64,000 bases of DNA from Lentzea alba (GTDB taxonomy: Bacteria; Actinomycetota; Actinomycetes; Mycobacteriales; Pseudonocardiaceae), in assembly GCF_011067745.1 (NCBI RefSeq), contig NZ_JAAMPJ010000007.1, positions 1 through 64,000 of the forward strand, given 5' to 3'. Made by a program: the position numbers and the translations under genes. Below, piece after piece: positions 17,233 through 27,540 of this stretch. A model generated the notes under the pieces. It saw only the letters and a list, made by a program, of their open reading frames with translations. It made no database searches and had not been told where the DNA came from. Position 1 is the stretch's first letter; each line of letters starts with the position of its first letter.

Positions 17233-17961
17233 GTGCCGAGCCAGGCGACGCTGGACCGGTCGATCCGCCTGTTCAAGGCGTTCCGCAACGAGCAGACCGA
17301 CCGGGACACCTTCTACCGGTTGCTGGCCGAGGACTCCGCACGGCAGGTCGCCGAGTTCACCTCCCTCGCCGGCCGGAGTCTTCTCGACGTCGGTGGCGGC
17401 CCCGGGTACTTCGCCGACGCGTTCCGCGCGGCCGGCGCCTACTACGTCGGCCTGGATCCCGATGTCGGCGAACTGTCGGCCCGCGGCGAGTACACCGAAG
17501 GAATGATTCGGGCCAGTGGCACGCGATTGCCCATCCGAACGGCCTCAGTGGACATCTGCTATTCGTCGAACGTGCTGGAGCACGTGGACGAGCCGCGCAC
17601 GATGCTCGACGAGATGGTGCGCGTGACGAAGCCCGGCGGGACGGTGTTCCTGTCGTTCACGCCGTGGTACTCCCCCTGGGGCGGCCACGAAACCTCGCCG
17701 TGGCACTTCATCGGCGGCCACTACGCCCGCCGCCGCTTCCGGGACAACCACGGCCAGGAGCCCAAGAACCGTTACGGGGAAAGCCTTTTCGCGGTGTCCG
17801 TCGGCTCGGCGCTGCGCTGGGCACGGAACCACCCGGAAGCCGACCTGGAACGCGCACTTCCCAGGTATCACCCGTGGTGGGCGACCTGGGTCGTGCGGGT
17901 TCCGGTGCTTCGCGAGGTCGTGTCCTGGAACCTCGTGCTGGTCCTGCGGAAAAAACCTTAG
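17233..17961 (+). CDS. SAM-dependent methyltransferase (Rv0224c-like)
   Basis: A 242-aa methyltransferase starting at GTG 17233, one base after the DUF2613 stop. Motif I LLDVGGGPGYFADAF (about residues 44-58), the acidic strand YVGLDPDVGEL, and NVLEHVDEPRTMLDE are typical of Methyltransf_11. It strongly resembles the Rv0224c-type methyltransferase found beside Rv0225-Rv0227c in mycobacteria (from memory). Substrate unknown; conserved linkage with arabinogalactan genes implies envelope glycolipid or polyprenyl-linked substrates. Its end overlaps the convergent DUF3068 gene by 4 bp. Confidence 0.88.
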   Translation: MPSQATLDRSIRLFKAFRNEQTDRDTFYRLLAEDSARQVAEFTSLAGRSLLDVGGGPGYFADAFRAAGAYYVGLDPDVGELSARGEYTEGMIRASGTRLPIRTASVDICYSSNVLEHVDEPRTMLDEMVRVTKPGGTVFLSFTPWYSPWGGHETSPWHFIGGHYARRRFRDNHGQEPKNRYGESLFAVSVGSALRWARNHPEADLERALPRYHPWWATWVVRVPVLREVVSWNLVLVLRKKP

Positions 17962-18959
17962 GCGGTACGGCGGCGGCCGGCGAGCAGCAGGACGATGCCG
18001 GCGGCCAGCAGGACGCCACCCACGATCCACAGGATCACCGGAAGGCCAGTGAGCAGCCACAGCTTGGACTTGTTGTCCCCGGCCACCCGCACGTTGGCTT
18101 CGACCGTCTTCTTGTTGAGCTCCAACGTTCCGTCGAACACCGCGGTGCCCTGACCCGAGTTCTGGTCCGAGGTGCGCAACTCCTGCTTCACCGACTGACG
18201 CACCTTGATGAGCGCGCCGGTGTCCGGCTCGACCCACAGCGTCTTTTCCGCCTGGTAGTACAACCTGACCGAGACGGTCGGTTCGGGCTTGCCGACCAGC
18301 GAGCCGGGCACGTCCCGGCCGTCGACGTCGGTGGGCGGCACGGACTGCTTGAACCGGTACACCGACAGGCCCTGCAGTTCCTCCTCACCGTCGAACTTGG
18401 CGTCCACCGGCTTGCCCACCCCGCTGTCGTACCAGGGGTAGGTCCGCTTCTCGGTTTGGAAGGGGAACTTGAAGTTCAGTCCGGGGAACTGAACCTGGCC
18501 GCGCGCGCCACGGATCTTCGTGTCCTTGCCGTTCTCCGACTTTTCCTTCTGGAGGTACTGCGTGGTGCAGGGCGCGACGGCCTCCGCGGTGAACCGGTCC
18601 AGGCACAGCTCACGCACGCTCGCGCTGAGCGTCCGCTCGTCCTTGTCCTCCGTGATGCGGTTGGTCTCGACCCACGTGGTCACGCCGTTGTCGGCCTGGA
18701 CCTCGGGCGCCCGCAGGTCACCGGAGACGGTCGTGATCGACGTCAGGCTGAGGTCGCGGCGGATCTCCGGCAGGGCCTGGCCTCCGTCCTTCTCCACGTA
18801 GACGAGTGCGGTGATGCCGCTGCCCTGGGCCACCGCGGTCGTCTTGGGGTCGTGCGGGATCTGGGCGAGGGCCGGATAGGCGTAGAACCGCAGCAACAGC
18901 CCGGTCGCGATCCCGAACACGCCGAGTCCGAGCAGGACGAAGGTCACACCGCGTCGCAA
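17958..18959 (-). CDS. DUF3068 (PorA-family-like) membrane protein
   Basis: A 333-aa protein with one membrane helix at each end (about 6-24 and 302-325) and a large extracytoplasmic beta-rich domain between them. The opening LLGLGVFGIATGLLLRFYAYP and the central TYPWYDSG, followed by a conversion or pore-like domain, match DUF3068, whose mycobacterial member Rv0227c lies in the equivalent gene cluster. Function is not established in the family. The start overlaps the end of the upstream GT4 gene by 16 bp, so GT2, GT4 and DUF3068 form one minus-strand operon. Confidence 0.85.
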   Translation of the reverse strand: MRRGVTFVLLGLGVFGIATGLLLRFYAYPALAQIPHDPKTTAVAQGSGITALVYVEKDGGQALPEIRRDLSLTSITTVSGDLRAPEVQADNGVTTWVETNRITEDKDERTLSASVRELCLDRFTAEAVAPCTTQYLQKEKSENGKDTKIRGARGQVQFPGLNFKFPFQTEKRTYPWYDSGVGKPVDAKFDGEEELQGLSVYRFKQSVPPTDVDGRDVPGSLVGKPEPTVSVRLYYQAEKTLWVEPDTGALIKVRQSVKQELRTSDQNSGQGTAVFDGTLELNKKTVEANVRVAGDNKSKLWLLTGLPVILWIVGGVLLAAGIVLLLAGRRRTA

Positions 18960-20110
18960 AGGTCCTCCTCAGGAGATGGGCCGTCGACGCGGCCCGTGGT
19001 TGAACTGTCGAGCAGGGTGGACACCATGGCGACGAACATCCGTCCGCTGGTGGCCCAGTCGAAACCGGCGGCCCAGGCCCGGCACGCGTCGGCCATGGCC
19101 GTGGCGTCGTCGGGGCGGGCCAGCAGCGTGAGGGCGTCGTGGATCGCGCCGCCGACGTCCTCGCCGTCCCGCACCAGCCAGCCGGTCTCCTTGTGCCGCA
19201 CGGAGTCGCGCAACCCGTCGACCTCGCGGCAGACGGTCGGGACGCCGTGCGCGGCCGCCTCGATCACGGCCAGTCCCCAGCCTTCGCCGTCCGACAAGGT
19301 GACGTTGAGCCAGGATTCCCGCAGCAGAGCGCTTTTCGTCGAGTCGTCGACGAAACCGTGCACCACGACGGAATCCGCGAACGGTGCCGCGGCCTTGCGC
19401 ACCGCGGCTTCGTCCGGTCCACGGCCGATCACGTGCAGGCGCAGACCGGGCCAGTGGCCGCGCAGCGTGCCGACGATCTCGATCAGCCGGTCGACCCGCT
19501 TGTGCGTGACGAGCCTGCCCAGGCACACCAGCGAGGGGTGCGAGGAACGTGTGCCGTCCGCGGACGGCGGGTGGTCCGTGCCGTTGGGCACCACGAAGAT
19601 CCGGCCACGCCAGGCGAGGCGCTCGCGCATCGCGCGCACGGTGGACCGCGACACGGCGACCGTCACCGCGTGGCGGTAGACCCTGCGCGCGGCAGGACCT
19701 TCGAGCCAGCGGCCGATCCGGGCCAGCCACGGCGGGAAGTGCACGGCGAACTGGGCGTCGTGCACGTGGTGCACCACCAGCACGACCTTCGTCCACCTGG
19801 CGACCACCAGGGGGCTGAAGAAGGGGATCCCGTTCTGGCAGTCGATCACCAGGTCGATGCGGCTTCGGTTGCGCAGCAGCCACAACAGCGCCCAGAAGTA
19901 CACCGTCCACCGGCCGCCGCGACGCACGGTCGACTCGTCGCCGCCGCTCTGCCCCTCCCCCTTGGCCGTGAGGAAGGTGACCTGCGCCCCGGCGGCGGTC
20001 ATCGCGTCCGCCATGCGGGCGGCGTATTCCTCGGCGCCACCGGCGTGCGGATGCCCGCGGTCGCGCCAGTTCACCACTACCACCCGCGCACCGTTGAGCG
20101 GTGGTCGCAC
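18944..20110 (-). CDS. GT4 family glycosyltransferase (Rv0225-like)
   Basis: A 388-aa cytoplasmic GT-B enzyme starting at GTG 20110, directly abutting the stop of the GT2 gene. The N-domain has GHPHAGGAEEYAARMADAM, the acceptor-binding Gly-rich loop of GT4 enzymes. The C-domain has VCLGRLVTHKRVDRLIE and the nucleotide-sugar EX7E motif EGWGLAVIE (about residues 275-283). Retaining transfer from an NDP-sugar is expected. Linkage with DUF3068 and the aftD cluster mirrors the mycobacterial Rv0225/Rv0227c arrangement, which supports an envelope glycan role. Confidence 0.9.
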   Translation of the reverse strand: MRPPLNGARVVVVNWRDRGHPHAGGAEEYAARMADAMTAAGAQVTFLTAKGEGQSGGDESTVRRGGRWTVYFWALLWLLRNRSRIDLVIDCQNGIPFFSPLVVARWTKVVLVVHHVHDAQFAVHFPPWLARIGRWLEGPAARRVYRHAVTVAVSRSTVRAMRERLAWRGRIFVVPNGTDHPPSADGTRSSHPSLVCLGRLVTHKRVDRLIEIVGTLRGHWPGLRLHVIGRGPDEAAVRKAAAPFADSVVVHGFVDDSTKSALLRESWLNVTLSDGEGWGLAVIEAAAHGVPTVCREVDGLRDSVRHKETGWLVRDGEDVGGAIHDALTLLARPDDATAMADACRAWAAGFDWATSGRMFVAMVSTLLDSSTTGRVDGPSPEEDLCDAV

Positions 20111-20866
20111 TCAGGCCACCTCCGCCACGGATGTCATGACCGGGGCGACGGCGGGCGTCTTCTCCGCGCCGAGGATCGCCCGGATCCTGGCGAGCGCGGC
20201 GAAACTGCGGTAGCCGTCCCGCATCGGGCGGAACGTGGACCCCGGCACGTCCCTCCAGCTCACCGGCAGTTCGACGATCATCGCGCCGATCCGTTGCGCC
20301 CTGGCGAGCAGTTCGACGTCGAACGCCCACCCCGGTGTGCGCAGCGGCCGGAAGATCGCGTCGGCGGTGTGCCGGTCGAAGAACTTGTAGCCGCACTGGG
20401 TGTCGCCGACGCCAGGCACGATCGTGTTGGCCGCGCGCCGAAAGGCCCACGCGCCTGCCCGCCGGACCTGGTTGTGCCTCGCACGCACGATCGAGTTCGG
20501 GTGCGCCCGCGATCCGACGACCACGTTCACGCCGGTGCTCAGGAACCTGAGCGTCGGCGCCAGCGCTGCCATGTCGGTCGCCAGATCGGCATCGCAGAAG
20601 CCGACGTAGTGGCTGTCGGTCCGCAGCACTCCGGTCCGCACCGCTGCGCCCTTCCCCGGCTGGGCACAGCGGATCAGCCGCACCGGGATCGATCCGGACC
20701 GGTGCTCGCGGGCGACCTCGCCGCTGCGGTCGGTGCTGGTGTTGTCGACCACGACGATCTCGCACGGCTCACGGATGGCCGCGAGCGCCACCGTGAGCGC
20801 GGACAACGTGGCCGACAGCCGTGACTCCTCATTGCGCACAGGCACGACAATGGAAAGCAGTGTCAT
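20111..20866 (-). CDS. GT2 family glycosyltransferase (dolichol-phosphate sugar synthase-like)
   Basis: A 251-aa enzyme starting at ATG 20866 (MTLLSIVVPVRNEESRLS). Features of GT-A family 2: VVDNTSTDRSGEV, then the DxD metal site in GFCDADLATD at about residue 100, and GDTQCGYKFFDR near the acceptor site. It lacks the C-terminal membrane helices of some polyprenyl-phosphate mannose/glucose synthases, so it is probably a soluble or peripheral enzyme making a polyprenyl-phosphate sugar donor. It is first in the minus-strand operon, with a Crp-like palindrome about 126 bp upstream. Confidence 0.9.
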   Translation of the reverse strand: MTLLSIVVPVRNEESRLSATLSALTVALAAIREPCEIVVVDNTSTDRSGEVAREHRSGSIPVRLIRCAQPGKGAAVRTGVLRTDSHYVGFCDADLATDMAALAPTLRFLSTGVNVVVGSRAHPNSIVRARHNQVRRAGAWAFRRAANTIVPGVGDTQCGYKFFDRHTADAIFRPLRTPGWAFDVELLARAQRIGAMIVELPVSWRDVPGSTFRPMRDGYRSFAALARIRAILGAEKTPAVAPVMTSVAEVA

Positions 20867-22203
<1,337 letters not shown>

Positions 22204-22212
<9 letters not shown>

Positions 22213-22814
22213 CGGACTTCACCTACGGCCGGGTGATGAGCTGGATCGCATTCGACCGGGCGATCCGCATCGCCAAGAGCGAGGGCAAACCCACGCCACT
22301 GCAACGCTGGCGCTCGCAACGCGACCGCATCTACGGCCAGGTGTGGGAGCAGGGTTGGGATCACCGCACTGGAGCGTTCGTGCAGCGGTACGACTCGCAG
22401 GTCCTCGACGCGTCGCTGATGCGAATGGCACAGGTGGGGTTCCTGGCGCCGCGAGACCTGGTGTGGCTCGACGCTCTCGGCGCGATGGAGTCGCTGGTCA
22501 ACGCAGGCTGGTGCGGCGCTACGACACCGAGGCGGCACCCGACGGACTGCGCGGCTCCGAGGGCTCGTTCTCGTTGTGCACCTTCAACTACGTGACCGCG
22601 CTGACGTTGTCCTGGCAGGCCCGCAAGGCACGGCTGGTGTTCGGAAGATGCTGACCTACGGCAACCACGTCGGACTGCACGCCGAGGAGATCGCGGTGAC
22701 CGGCGAACAGCTGGGCAACTCCCGCAGGCGTTCACCCACCTCGCCCTCGTCGACGCCGCGGTCACCCTGGACGAACAACTCACTCGCGACGGGTCTCGGG
22801 GAAGTCATGTCTGA
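22204..22814 (+). pseudogene. C-terminal remnant of a glycoside hydrolase family 15 protein
   Basis: Reading DFTYGRVMSWIAFDRAIRIA then WEQGWDHRTGAFVQRYDSQV, DASLMRMAQVGF, and after frameshifts RRYDTEAAPDGLRGSEGSFS, KMLTYGNHVGLHAEEI, TGEQLGN and LALVDAAVTLDEQL. These are the ordered conserved blocks of the C-terminal half of GH15 glucoamylase/trehalase-like proteins common in actinobacteria. The N-terminal half is gone at the IS3 junction and at least two frameshifts are present, so it is not functional. Confidence 0.88.
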
Positions 22815-22854
22815 ACGCTGACCACAACCGACCAGCTCTGGTGGCGAGATCGAG

Positions 22855-23550
22855 TCACGCCGGGTCGGGCGCGATCGTCGCCGCGGCAGGCTCGTCGCCG
22901 CCGGTGTCCAGGCGGAACGGTGGATAGGTGTCGGTCATCAGCCCTGCGTAGGCGGCGACCCGCAGCGCCCACCGGTCCATGCCCAGCAGGAAGTCGAACA
23001 GTCCCTGCGGGTAGCGGCCGGTGAACAGCAGTGCGACCCCCGCGAACAGCGCGATCAGGCTGATCAGGCCGCCGCCGGAGTTGTACACGCGCTGGCCCGC
23101 CTCGTACGCGGCGTAGCTGGTGCCGCCGAGGAAGACGCCCACGATCACGTAGTGCGGAACCGCGAGCAGCCACCAATTGACCAGCACCAGTCCGCGGGAG
23201 AGGTGTTCGGGGTAGGCGACGTCCAGCGTTGCCGGGTAGCCGGGGTCGGCACCCAGGCTGAACGGCGGGTACCTGTCGGTGGCCAGTGCTCCGTAGGTGT
23301 AGTAGGCGACGCGCCACGTCCAGCGCAGCACTCCGACGTTGAAGTCGAACAGGCCGCGTGGATAGCGTCCGGTGAACAGGATGGAGAAGAAGGCCACCAC
23401 GCTCACGGCGAAGAACGCGAGCCACAGGAAGGCGAGCACCACGTAGTGCGGGATCGCCAGGAACCACTTCACCAGCCACAGCCAGCGGCTGAGTCCGGGG
23501 TCCAGCGTCGCGTGCACGCGCAACGGATAGGCCGCTGTTGCCGTCGTCAT
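22855..23550 (-). CDS. DUF4389 membrane protein (two repeats)
   Basis: A 231-aa protein starting at ATG 23550 behind an AGGAGGACGAG ribosome site. Two similar halves each contain a Trp/Leu-rich helix, PHYVV or PHYVI, a hydrophobic helix, and then FTGRYPRGLFDFNVG / FTGRYPQGLFDFLLG and a YPPF motif, which is the DUF4389 pattern. Four membrane segments are expected. Function is unknown in the family; in actinobacteria such genes are often stress associated. No operon partner is obvious. Confidence 0.9.
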   Translation of the reverse strand: MTTATAAYPLRVHATLDPGLSRWLWLVKWFLAIPHYVVLAFLWLAFFAVSVVAFFSILFTGRYPRGLFDFNVGVLRWTWRVAYYTYGALATDRYPPFSLGADPGYPATLDVAYPEHLSRGLVLVNWWLLAVPHYVIVGVFLGGTSYAAYEAGQRVYNSGGGLISLIALFAGVALLFTGRYPQGLFDFLLGMDRWALRVAAYAGLMTDTYPPFRLDTGGDEPAAATIAPDPA

Positions 23551-23719
23551 CTCGTCCTCCTGGAGGATCGGTACGCCTTCGGGTGATCTCACTCGGCGCA
23601 ACAGTCCTTTTAGGACAAGAAGAAGCCCCGGCGTCACCACCGTCACACCGGGGTCCAGGGCTCTTGGTCATGACACTACGCCGGTGCGCGAGGAAAAGCG
23701 CCACCTCGTTCTGAAACGT

Positions 23720-24781
23720 TCAACTCCGGCCGGGGAGAGCGAGCCTCAGCACGCGCTTCCACACGCTGATGGTCTGCTGCAGCAACGGCCCGGTGTTGTA
23801 GGGCAGGCCGAAGCGTTCACAGAGTGCGCGGACTTTCGGGGCGATCTCCGCGTACCGGTTGCTCGGCAGGTCCGGGAACAGGTGGTGCTCGATCTGGTGG
23901 CTGAGGTTGCCGGTCATGATGTGGAACAGCGTGCCGCCTTCGATGTTCGCCGAACCCGAGAGCTGGCGCAGGTACCACTCGCCGCGGGTTTCGCCGTCCA
24001 ACTGGTCCTCGGTGAAAACCACTGTGCCGTCGGGGAAGTGGCCGCAGAAGATGATCGTGTGCGTCCAGGCGTTGCGGATCACGTTCGCGGTCAGGTTCGC
24101 GAGCAAGGTCGGCAGGAACGACGGGCCTGACAGCAGCGGGAACGCGACGTAGTCCTTGACCACCTGACGACCGGCCTTGCCGAGGACACCGCGCAGCTGG
24201 GTCAGCGCCTCACGCCAGCTCTTCTCGCCGCGCCACACACGTTCGAGCTCCACGTCGTAGATCGTGATGCCCCACTCGAAGAACATCGCGAGTGCCAGGT
24301 TGTAGAACGGCTGCGCCAGGTAGACGGGATGCCACGGCTGCTCCGGGTGGATGCGCAGCGCGCTGTAGCCGATGTCGCGATCCTTGCCGAGCACGTTGGT
24401 GTAGGTGTGGTGCACGAAGTTGTGCGAGTGCTTCCACGCCTCTGCCGGAGTGGCGAAGTCCCATTCCCAGGTGGCGGAGTGGATCTTGGGGTCGCACATC
24501 CAGTCCCACTGACCGTGCAGGACGTTGTGGCCGATCTCCATGTTCTCGAGGATTTTGGCGGTGGCCAGCGCCGTGGTGCCCGCGAGCCAGGCGGGCGGCA
24601 GGATCGAGACCAGCAACAGCGCCCGGCCGCCTGCCTCCAGGCTTCGCTGGACTGCGATCACCTGCCGGATGTACCGCGCGTCGCTTTCACCGCGGGCGGC
24701 TATCACCTCGTCGCGGATCTGGTCCAGCTCACGCCCCAACTCGTCGACGTCGCACTCGGTCAGCTGTTCGGTCGTCGTCAT
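23720..24781 (-). CDS. Fatty acid desaturase (DesA3/linoleoyl-CoA desaturase-like)
   Basis: A 353-aa integral membrane di-iron desaturase. The three His boxes are complete: HNVLH (about residue 90), HSHNFVHH (about 125) and HQIEHH (about 310), with hydrophobic helices between them. The start at 24781 (MTTTEQLTECDVDELGREL) is preferred over an upstream in-frame Met because the intervening residues look untranslated. Family role: insertion of a double bond into acyl-CoA or phospholipid acyl chains using O2 and an external electron donor. The RaiA-like gene is 76 bp upstream on the same strand. Confidence 0.92.
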   Translation of the reverse strand: MTTTEQLTECDVDELGRELDQIRDEVIAARGESDARYIRQVIAVQRSLEAGGRALLLVSILPPAWLAGTTALATAKILENMEIGHNVLHGQWDWMCDPKIHSATWEWDFATPAEAWKHSHNFVHHTYTNVLGKDRDIGYSALRIHPEQPWHPVYLAQPFYNLALAMFFEWGITIYDVELERVWRGEKSWREALTQLRGVLGKAGRQVVKDYVAFPLLSGPSFLPTLLANLTANVIRNAWTHTIIFCGHFPDGTVVFTEDQLDGETRGEWYLRQLSGSANIEGGTLFHIMTGNLSHQIEHHLFPDLPSNRYAEIAPKVRALCERFGLPYNTGPLLQQTISVWKRVLRLALPGRS

Positions 24782-24857
24782 CCCGTGTCCCTCCAGGTAG
24801 CCCCCTTCCGCCACCCCAACCTACGCCTACGTAACCGTAGGTGCCGGTCGCGTCGGC

Positions 24858-25241
24858 CTATTCGTGCTCGGGCAATCGGGGCACCAGCCTCAGCGTGCGG
24901 TTCTCGCGCGGGTCAGGGCGCGACCTGGCGACGTCGAGCTGCCGAATCAGCTCGTCGCCGACCTCGCCCAGTGCTGTGGACAGGTCGCGCTCCGACGACG
25001 TGGCGATCAGGTGCAGGCGAGGGCGACAACTGATCCAGCATTCCAAGGTGACTCGCTGCCCGGTGCCCTGACGGTCCCTCAGGCTGATTTCGAGGTCGAC
25101 CTCGTTGTTGCTGAACAGTCGAAGCTGCGGACCGAGCGCGGCCAGACTTTTGGACACCCAGCCGCGCTCGGTTTCGAGGAAACCGGAGGAGAGGTGCAGG
25201 CGATCGGCGATGGCTGACGAGTCTGCGGAAGTTTCGGGCAT
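24858..25241 (-). CDS. RaiA/HPF-like ribosome-associated protein
   Basis: A 127-aa protein starting at ATG 25241 (MPETSADSSAIADRLHLSSG). The centre reads NEVDLEISLRDRQGTGQRVT then LECWISCRPRLHLIATSSER and the ending DVARSRPDPRE, matching the beta-alpha-beta plan of the sigma-54 modulation/RaiA fold. It is short and lacks the C-terminal dimerisation domain of long HPF, so it would be a YfiA/RaiA-sized protein that binds ribosomes in stasis. Assignment is by pattern, moderately sure. Confidence 0.6.
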   Translation of the reverse strand: MPETSADSSAIADRLHLSSGFLETERGWVSKSLAALGPQLRLFSNNEVDLEISLRDRQGTGQRVTLECWISCRPRLHLIATSSERDLSTALGEVGDELIRQLDVARSRPDPRENRTLRLVPRLPEHE

Positions 25242-25440
25242 TCGGTTCCAGTCCTCTGTGAAGTGTCGCGTCAGGAGGTGATGGTCTTGAGGTTGCGGGC
25301 CAGCCGTTCCGGCTGCGGCCACCGCACGTCCGTGGCCCAGCCGAGCTTCTCGAAGAGCCAGATCAGCCTTGCGGAGACGTCGATCCGGCCGCGACGGACG
25401 CCGTGGTGTGCTGGTGCCAAGACCGCTGTGTGTTCGCAGC

Positions 25441-25728
25441 TCAGGCGCGGGCATGCGGGTACTCCGACGACCGGTGGTGAAGCGAGAGGATGTCGAGGTT
25501 CACGATGGTTCCCTCACGGATCTCGATGGCGTGCCGGATGATCTCGCTGGTGTCCCAGTCGCCGGTGAGCACCGAACGCAGGTGCGGGAGCAGTGCTTCC
25601 CTGATCTCCCAGGTCGCGGAGTTCCACAGGTAGGACGGGCCGTGGTCCTGCCGTGGCCGCGCGCCGGCTGGGAGGAACCGCAGTCGCTCGGCCGCTCGCC
25701 GTCGCACGGTAGACGAGTTCTCATCCAC
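25441..25728 (-). CDS. Conserved hypothetical protein, probably frameshifted
   Basis: A 95-aa frame from GTG 25728. I do not recognise the family. The middle, YLWNSATWEIREALLPHLRS followed by DTSEIIRHAIEIREGTIVNL, has good codon bias. After its stop at 25441 the adjacent minus frame stays open to a stop at 25271 and reads CEHTAVLAPAHHGVRRGRID then ARLIWLFEKLGWATDVRWPQ, also with G/C-rich third positions and no start codon of its own. The simplest reading is one gene of about 150 residues broken by a single frameshift near 25441. Confidence 0.45.
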   Translation of the reverse strand: MDENSSTVRRRAAERLRFLPAGARPRQDHGPSYLWNSATWEIREALLPHLRSVLTGDWDTSEIIRHAIEIREGTIVNLDILSLHHRSSEYPHARA

Positions 25729-25793
25729 GCCGCCCGTAACGCGAGCACGTCGACACTACCTGTGACGGCGGCCGTCGCGCCGATGCCACCCTG

Positions 25794-26963
25794 TCACGAG
25801 CGTGGTTCCTCGTCGGGCGCCAGCAAGCGTCCACTGTGGATTGCCGTTGGCGAAGTGGTTGCCCTGGCCGCGTTTCCTTGGATCTCGGCGTCCATGACCG
25901 CGGTTGGCACCGCATCCGGCTGTCCACTGCGGTGGTGCCAGATGTCGCGCAGGATGACTTGGATGACGCCGGCGACCGGGATGGCGAGCAGTGCGCCGAG
26001 TATTCCGGCGAGTTCGGTCGCCAGCAGCAATGCGACGAGCACGGTCAAGGGGTTGAGCTTGACCGTCCTGGAGAAGATCACCGGTTGCAGCAGGTGGTTC
26101 TCCAGCTGCTGGTAGACGATGAAGAAGATGACCACGGTGATGGCCGCGGGCAGCGAGTGGATGAGTGCGGCGACCCCGGCGACCACCGCGCCGAGGGTGG
26201 CGCCGATCAGGGGTATCAGGTCGGCGATCGCAACGAACACCGCGATCAGTTCGGCGAACGGTACTCCGAAGATCTTGAGCACGATGTAGGTGAGCACGCC
26301 GCAGATCGCGCTGATGAGCAGGTTGCCCGAGATGTAGCCGGTGACGGTCTTCGTGCAGTCGCCGCCCACGCGGCGGATGCGCTCCGCCCGCCGCGGCGGG
26401 AACAGCGCGAGCGTCCCCTCGATGACCTTGGGGCCTTGCAGCACCGCGAGGTAGGCGATCACGAAGATGGAGATGGTCGCGACGATGCCGGTAACCGCAC
26501 TGCGAAACAGGCCCAGCGCCGGGGTCCCTAGACCGGTGGCGAACTCCCGGATGCGTTCCTCGTTGGCACGGGCGAACTCCAGCGCGTTCGTGCGCTCCAG
26601 CAGAACACCGACCGGTCCTCTGCCGGCACGTGCGTCTGCGATCATGTCCGGCGACGCCGCCGCCAATCGTGTGCCCTGCTCGGCCAACGGCACCGCGAAC
26701 AGCGTGAGAATGCCGCCGAACGCCAGCACGACCACGAGGAACACGATGAGCGTCGCCAGCGAGCGGCGGCACCACCTCACATGGCTCTGCAGCCAGTTCA
26801 CCGCCGGATAGAGCGCGACGGTGAAGACGACCGCGATGAGCATCCACACCAGAACTCGCTGGACGTGCATGACGAACACCACGGCCACGACCGTGGCCAG
26901 GGTCAGCCCGATGGTCGCGAGGATGGTTCGCACAGGAACCTGGTAAGCGCGCCGGCTTGGCAC
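25794..26963 (-). CDS. AI-2E family transporter
   Basis: A 389-aa membrane protein starting at GTG 26963. About seven to eight helices are visible, arranged as in AI-2E/PerM exporters: two N-terminal helices, a long amphipathic loop (about 95-150), then the conserved C-terminal core with GYISGNLLISAICGVLTYIV, FVAIADLIPLIGATLGAV and QQLENHLLQPVIFSRTVKLN. Family substrates are poorly known (AI-2, Na+/H+ or others). Its first 12 codons and upstream 140-165 bp occur again, decayed, near 33.0-33.2 kb beside an ANTAR gene, implying that this gene once had an ANTAR neighbour. Confidence 0.92.
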   Translation of the reverse strand: MPSRRAYQVPVRTILATIGLTLATVVAVVFVMHVQRVLVWMLIAVVFTVALYPAVNWLQSHVRWCRRSLATLIVFLVVVLAFGGILTLFAVPLAEQGTRLAAASPDMIADARAGRGPVGVLLERTNALEFARANEERIREFATGLGTPALGLFRSAVTGIVATISIFVIAYLAVLQGPKVIEGTLALFPPRRAERIRRVGGDCTKTVTGYISGNLLISAICGVLTYIVLKIFGVPFAELIAVFVAIADLIPLIGATLGAVVAGVAALIHSLPAAITVVIFFIVYQQLENHLLQPVIFSRTVKLNPLTVLVALLLATELAGILGALLAIPVAGVIQVILRDIWHHRSGQPDAVPTAVMDAEIQGNAARATTSPTAIHSGRLLAPDEEPRS

Positions 26964-27130
26964 AGTGCCATCACTCCCGTTCCGGTCTTCCGGCGACCGT
27001 TGTCGGGCAACACCGAGGACAGCGCCAGTCCGGCTTCCGACGCGCGAAGTGCTCTCGGCACCATCGAACGTACGCCGGCGGACCGTGCGCCGCTTTTACG
27101 GTCCGCGAGTCCGGCTGTCCCTCATCAGGC
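26928..27130. repeat. Diverged repeat copy A (AI-2E start and upstream region)
   Basis: About 200 bp alignable with 33008-33190. Shared blocks include CGCACAGGAA at the left, a CCGGCTT block, GTGCTCTCGGC and GTGCGCCGC plus TTTTA at the right; much of the rest matches at perhaps 70% by eye. Here it covers the first codons of the AI-2E transporter and its promoter region. At the right end the minus strand reads DSRTRGP-stop, resembling the NSRTRRR-stop end of the ANTAR protein at 33179. Confidence 0.7.
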
Positions 27131-27540
27131 GGTCGTCGGCTCAGCCGTGACAATGCCGGTGAGCGCGTTCGTCGACGGTACTCATCAGATCGTGCCTCCA
27201 CCGGCCGCCGCGGCGGCGATCGAGATGCGGAACAAGTCAGTGGCCGGCGAGAGCGAGCGTTCCTGCGCGCCGGAGTGGAAACGCAAGTACTCCGCTCGCC
27301 TGCCGAGTGGGCGGATGCGGTCACGGACGCGCCGAGCACAATTGTTGAAACTGCCAGGAAGAATTGACGGCGAGACGAACATCGAGAACGGACACTACTG
27401 ATCAACCGCTCCCGCCCGGCGATCTTCCTTGATCACCAGCAAAGCCCGTGAGGCAGGCGAATTCCAGGCCGCGAAGAAACATGCACTTCACATCGCCCTG
27501 AACAGCCGTTTTGATGCGGTCACGACAATTATGCGCCATA
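27131..27540. other. Gene-free stretch left of the secreted-protein island
   Basis: About 400 bp with no frame I can support. GC falls towards the right. No repeat, tRNA or terminator was recognised; the short open frames here have unconvincing codon use. Confidence 0.5.

Noticed and set aside
10057-20866. Considered as an antibiotic or polyketide biosynthetic cluster because of methyltransferases and glycosyltransferases
   Set aside because: No PKS, NRPS or precursor genes; AftD, DUF2613 and DUF3068 point to envelope glycan.
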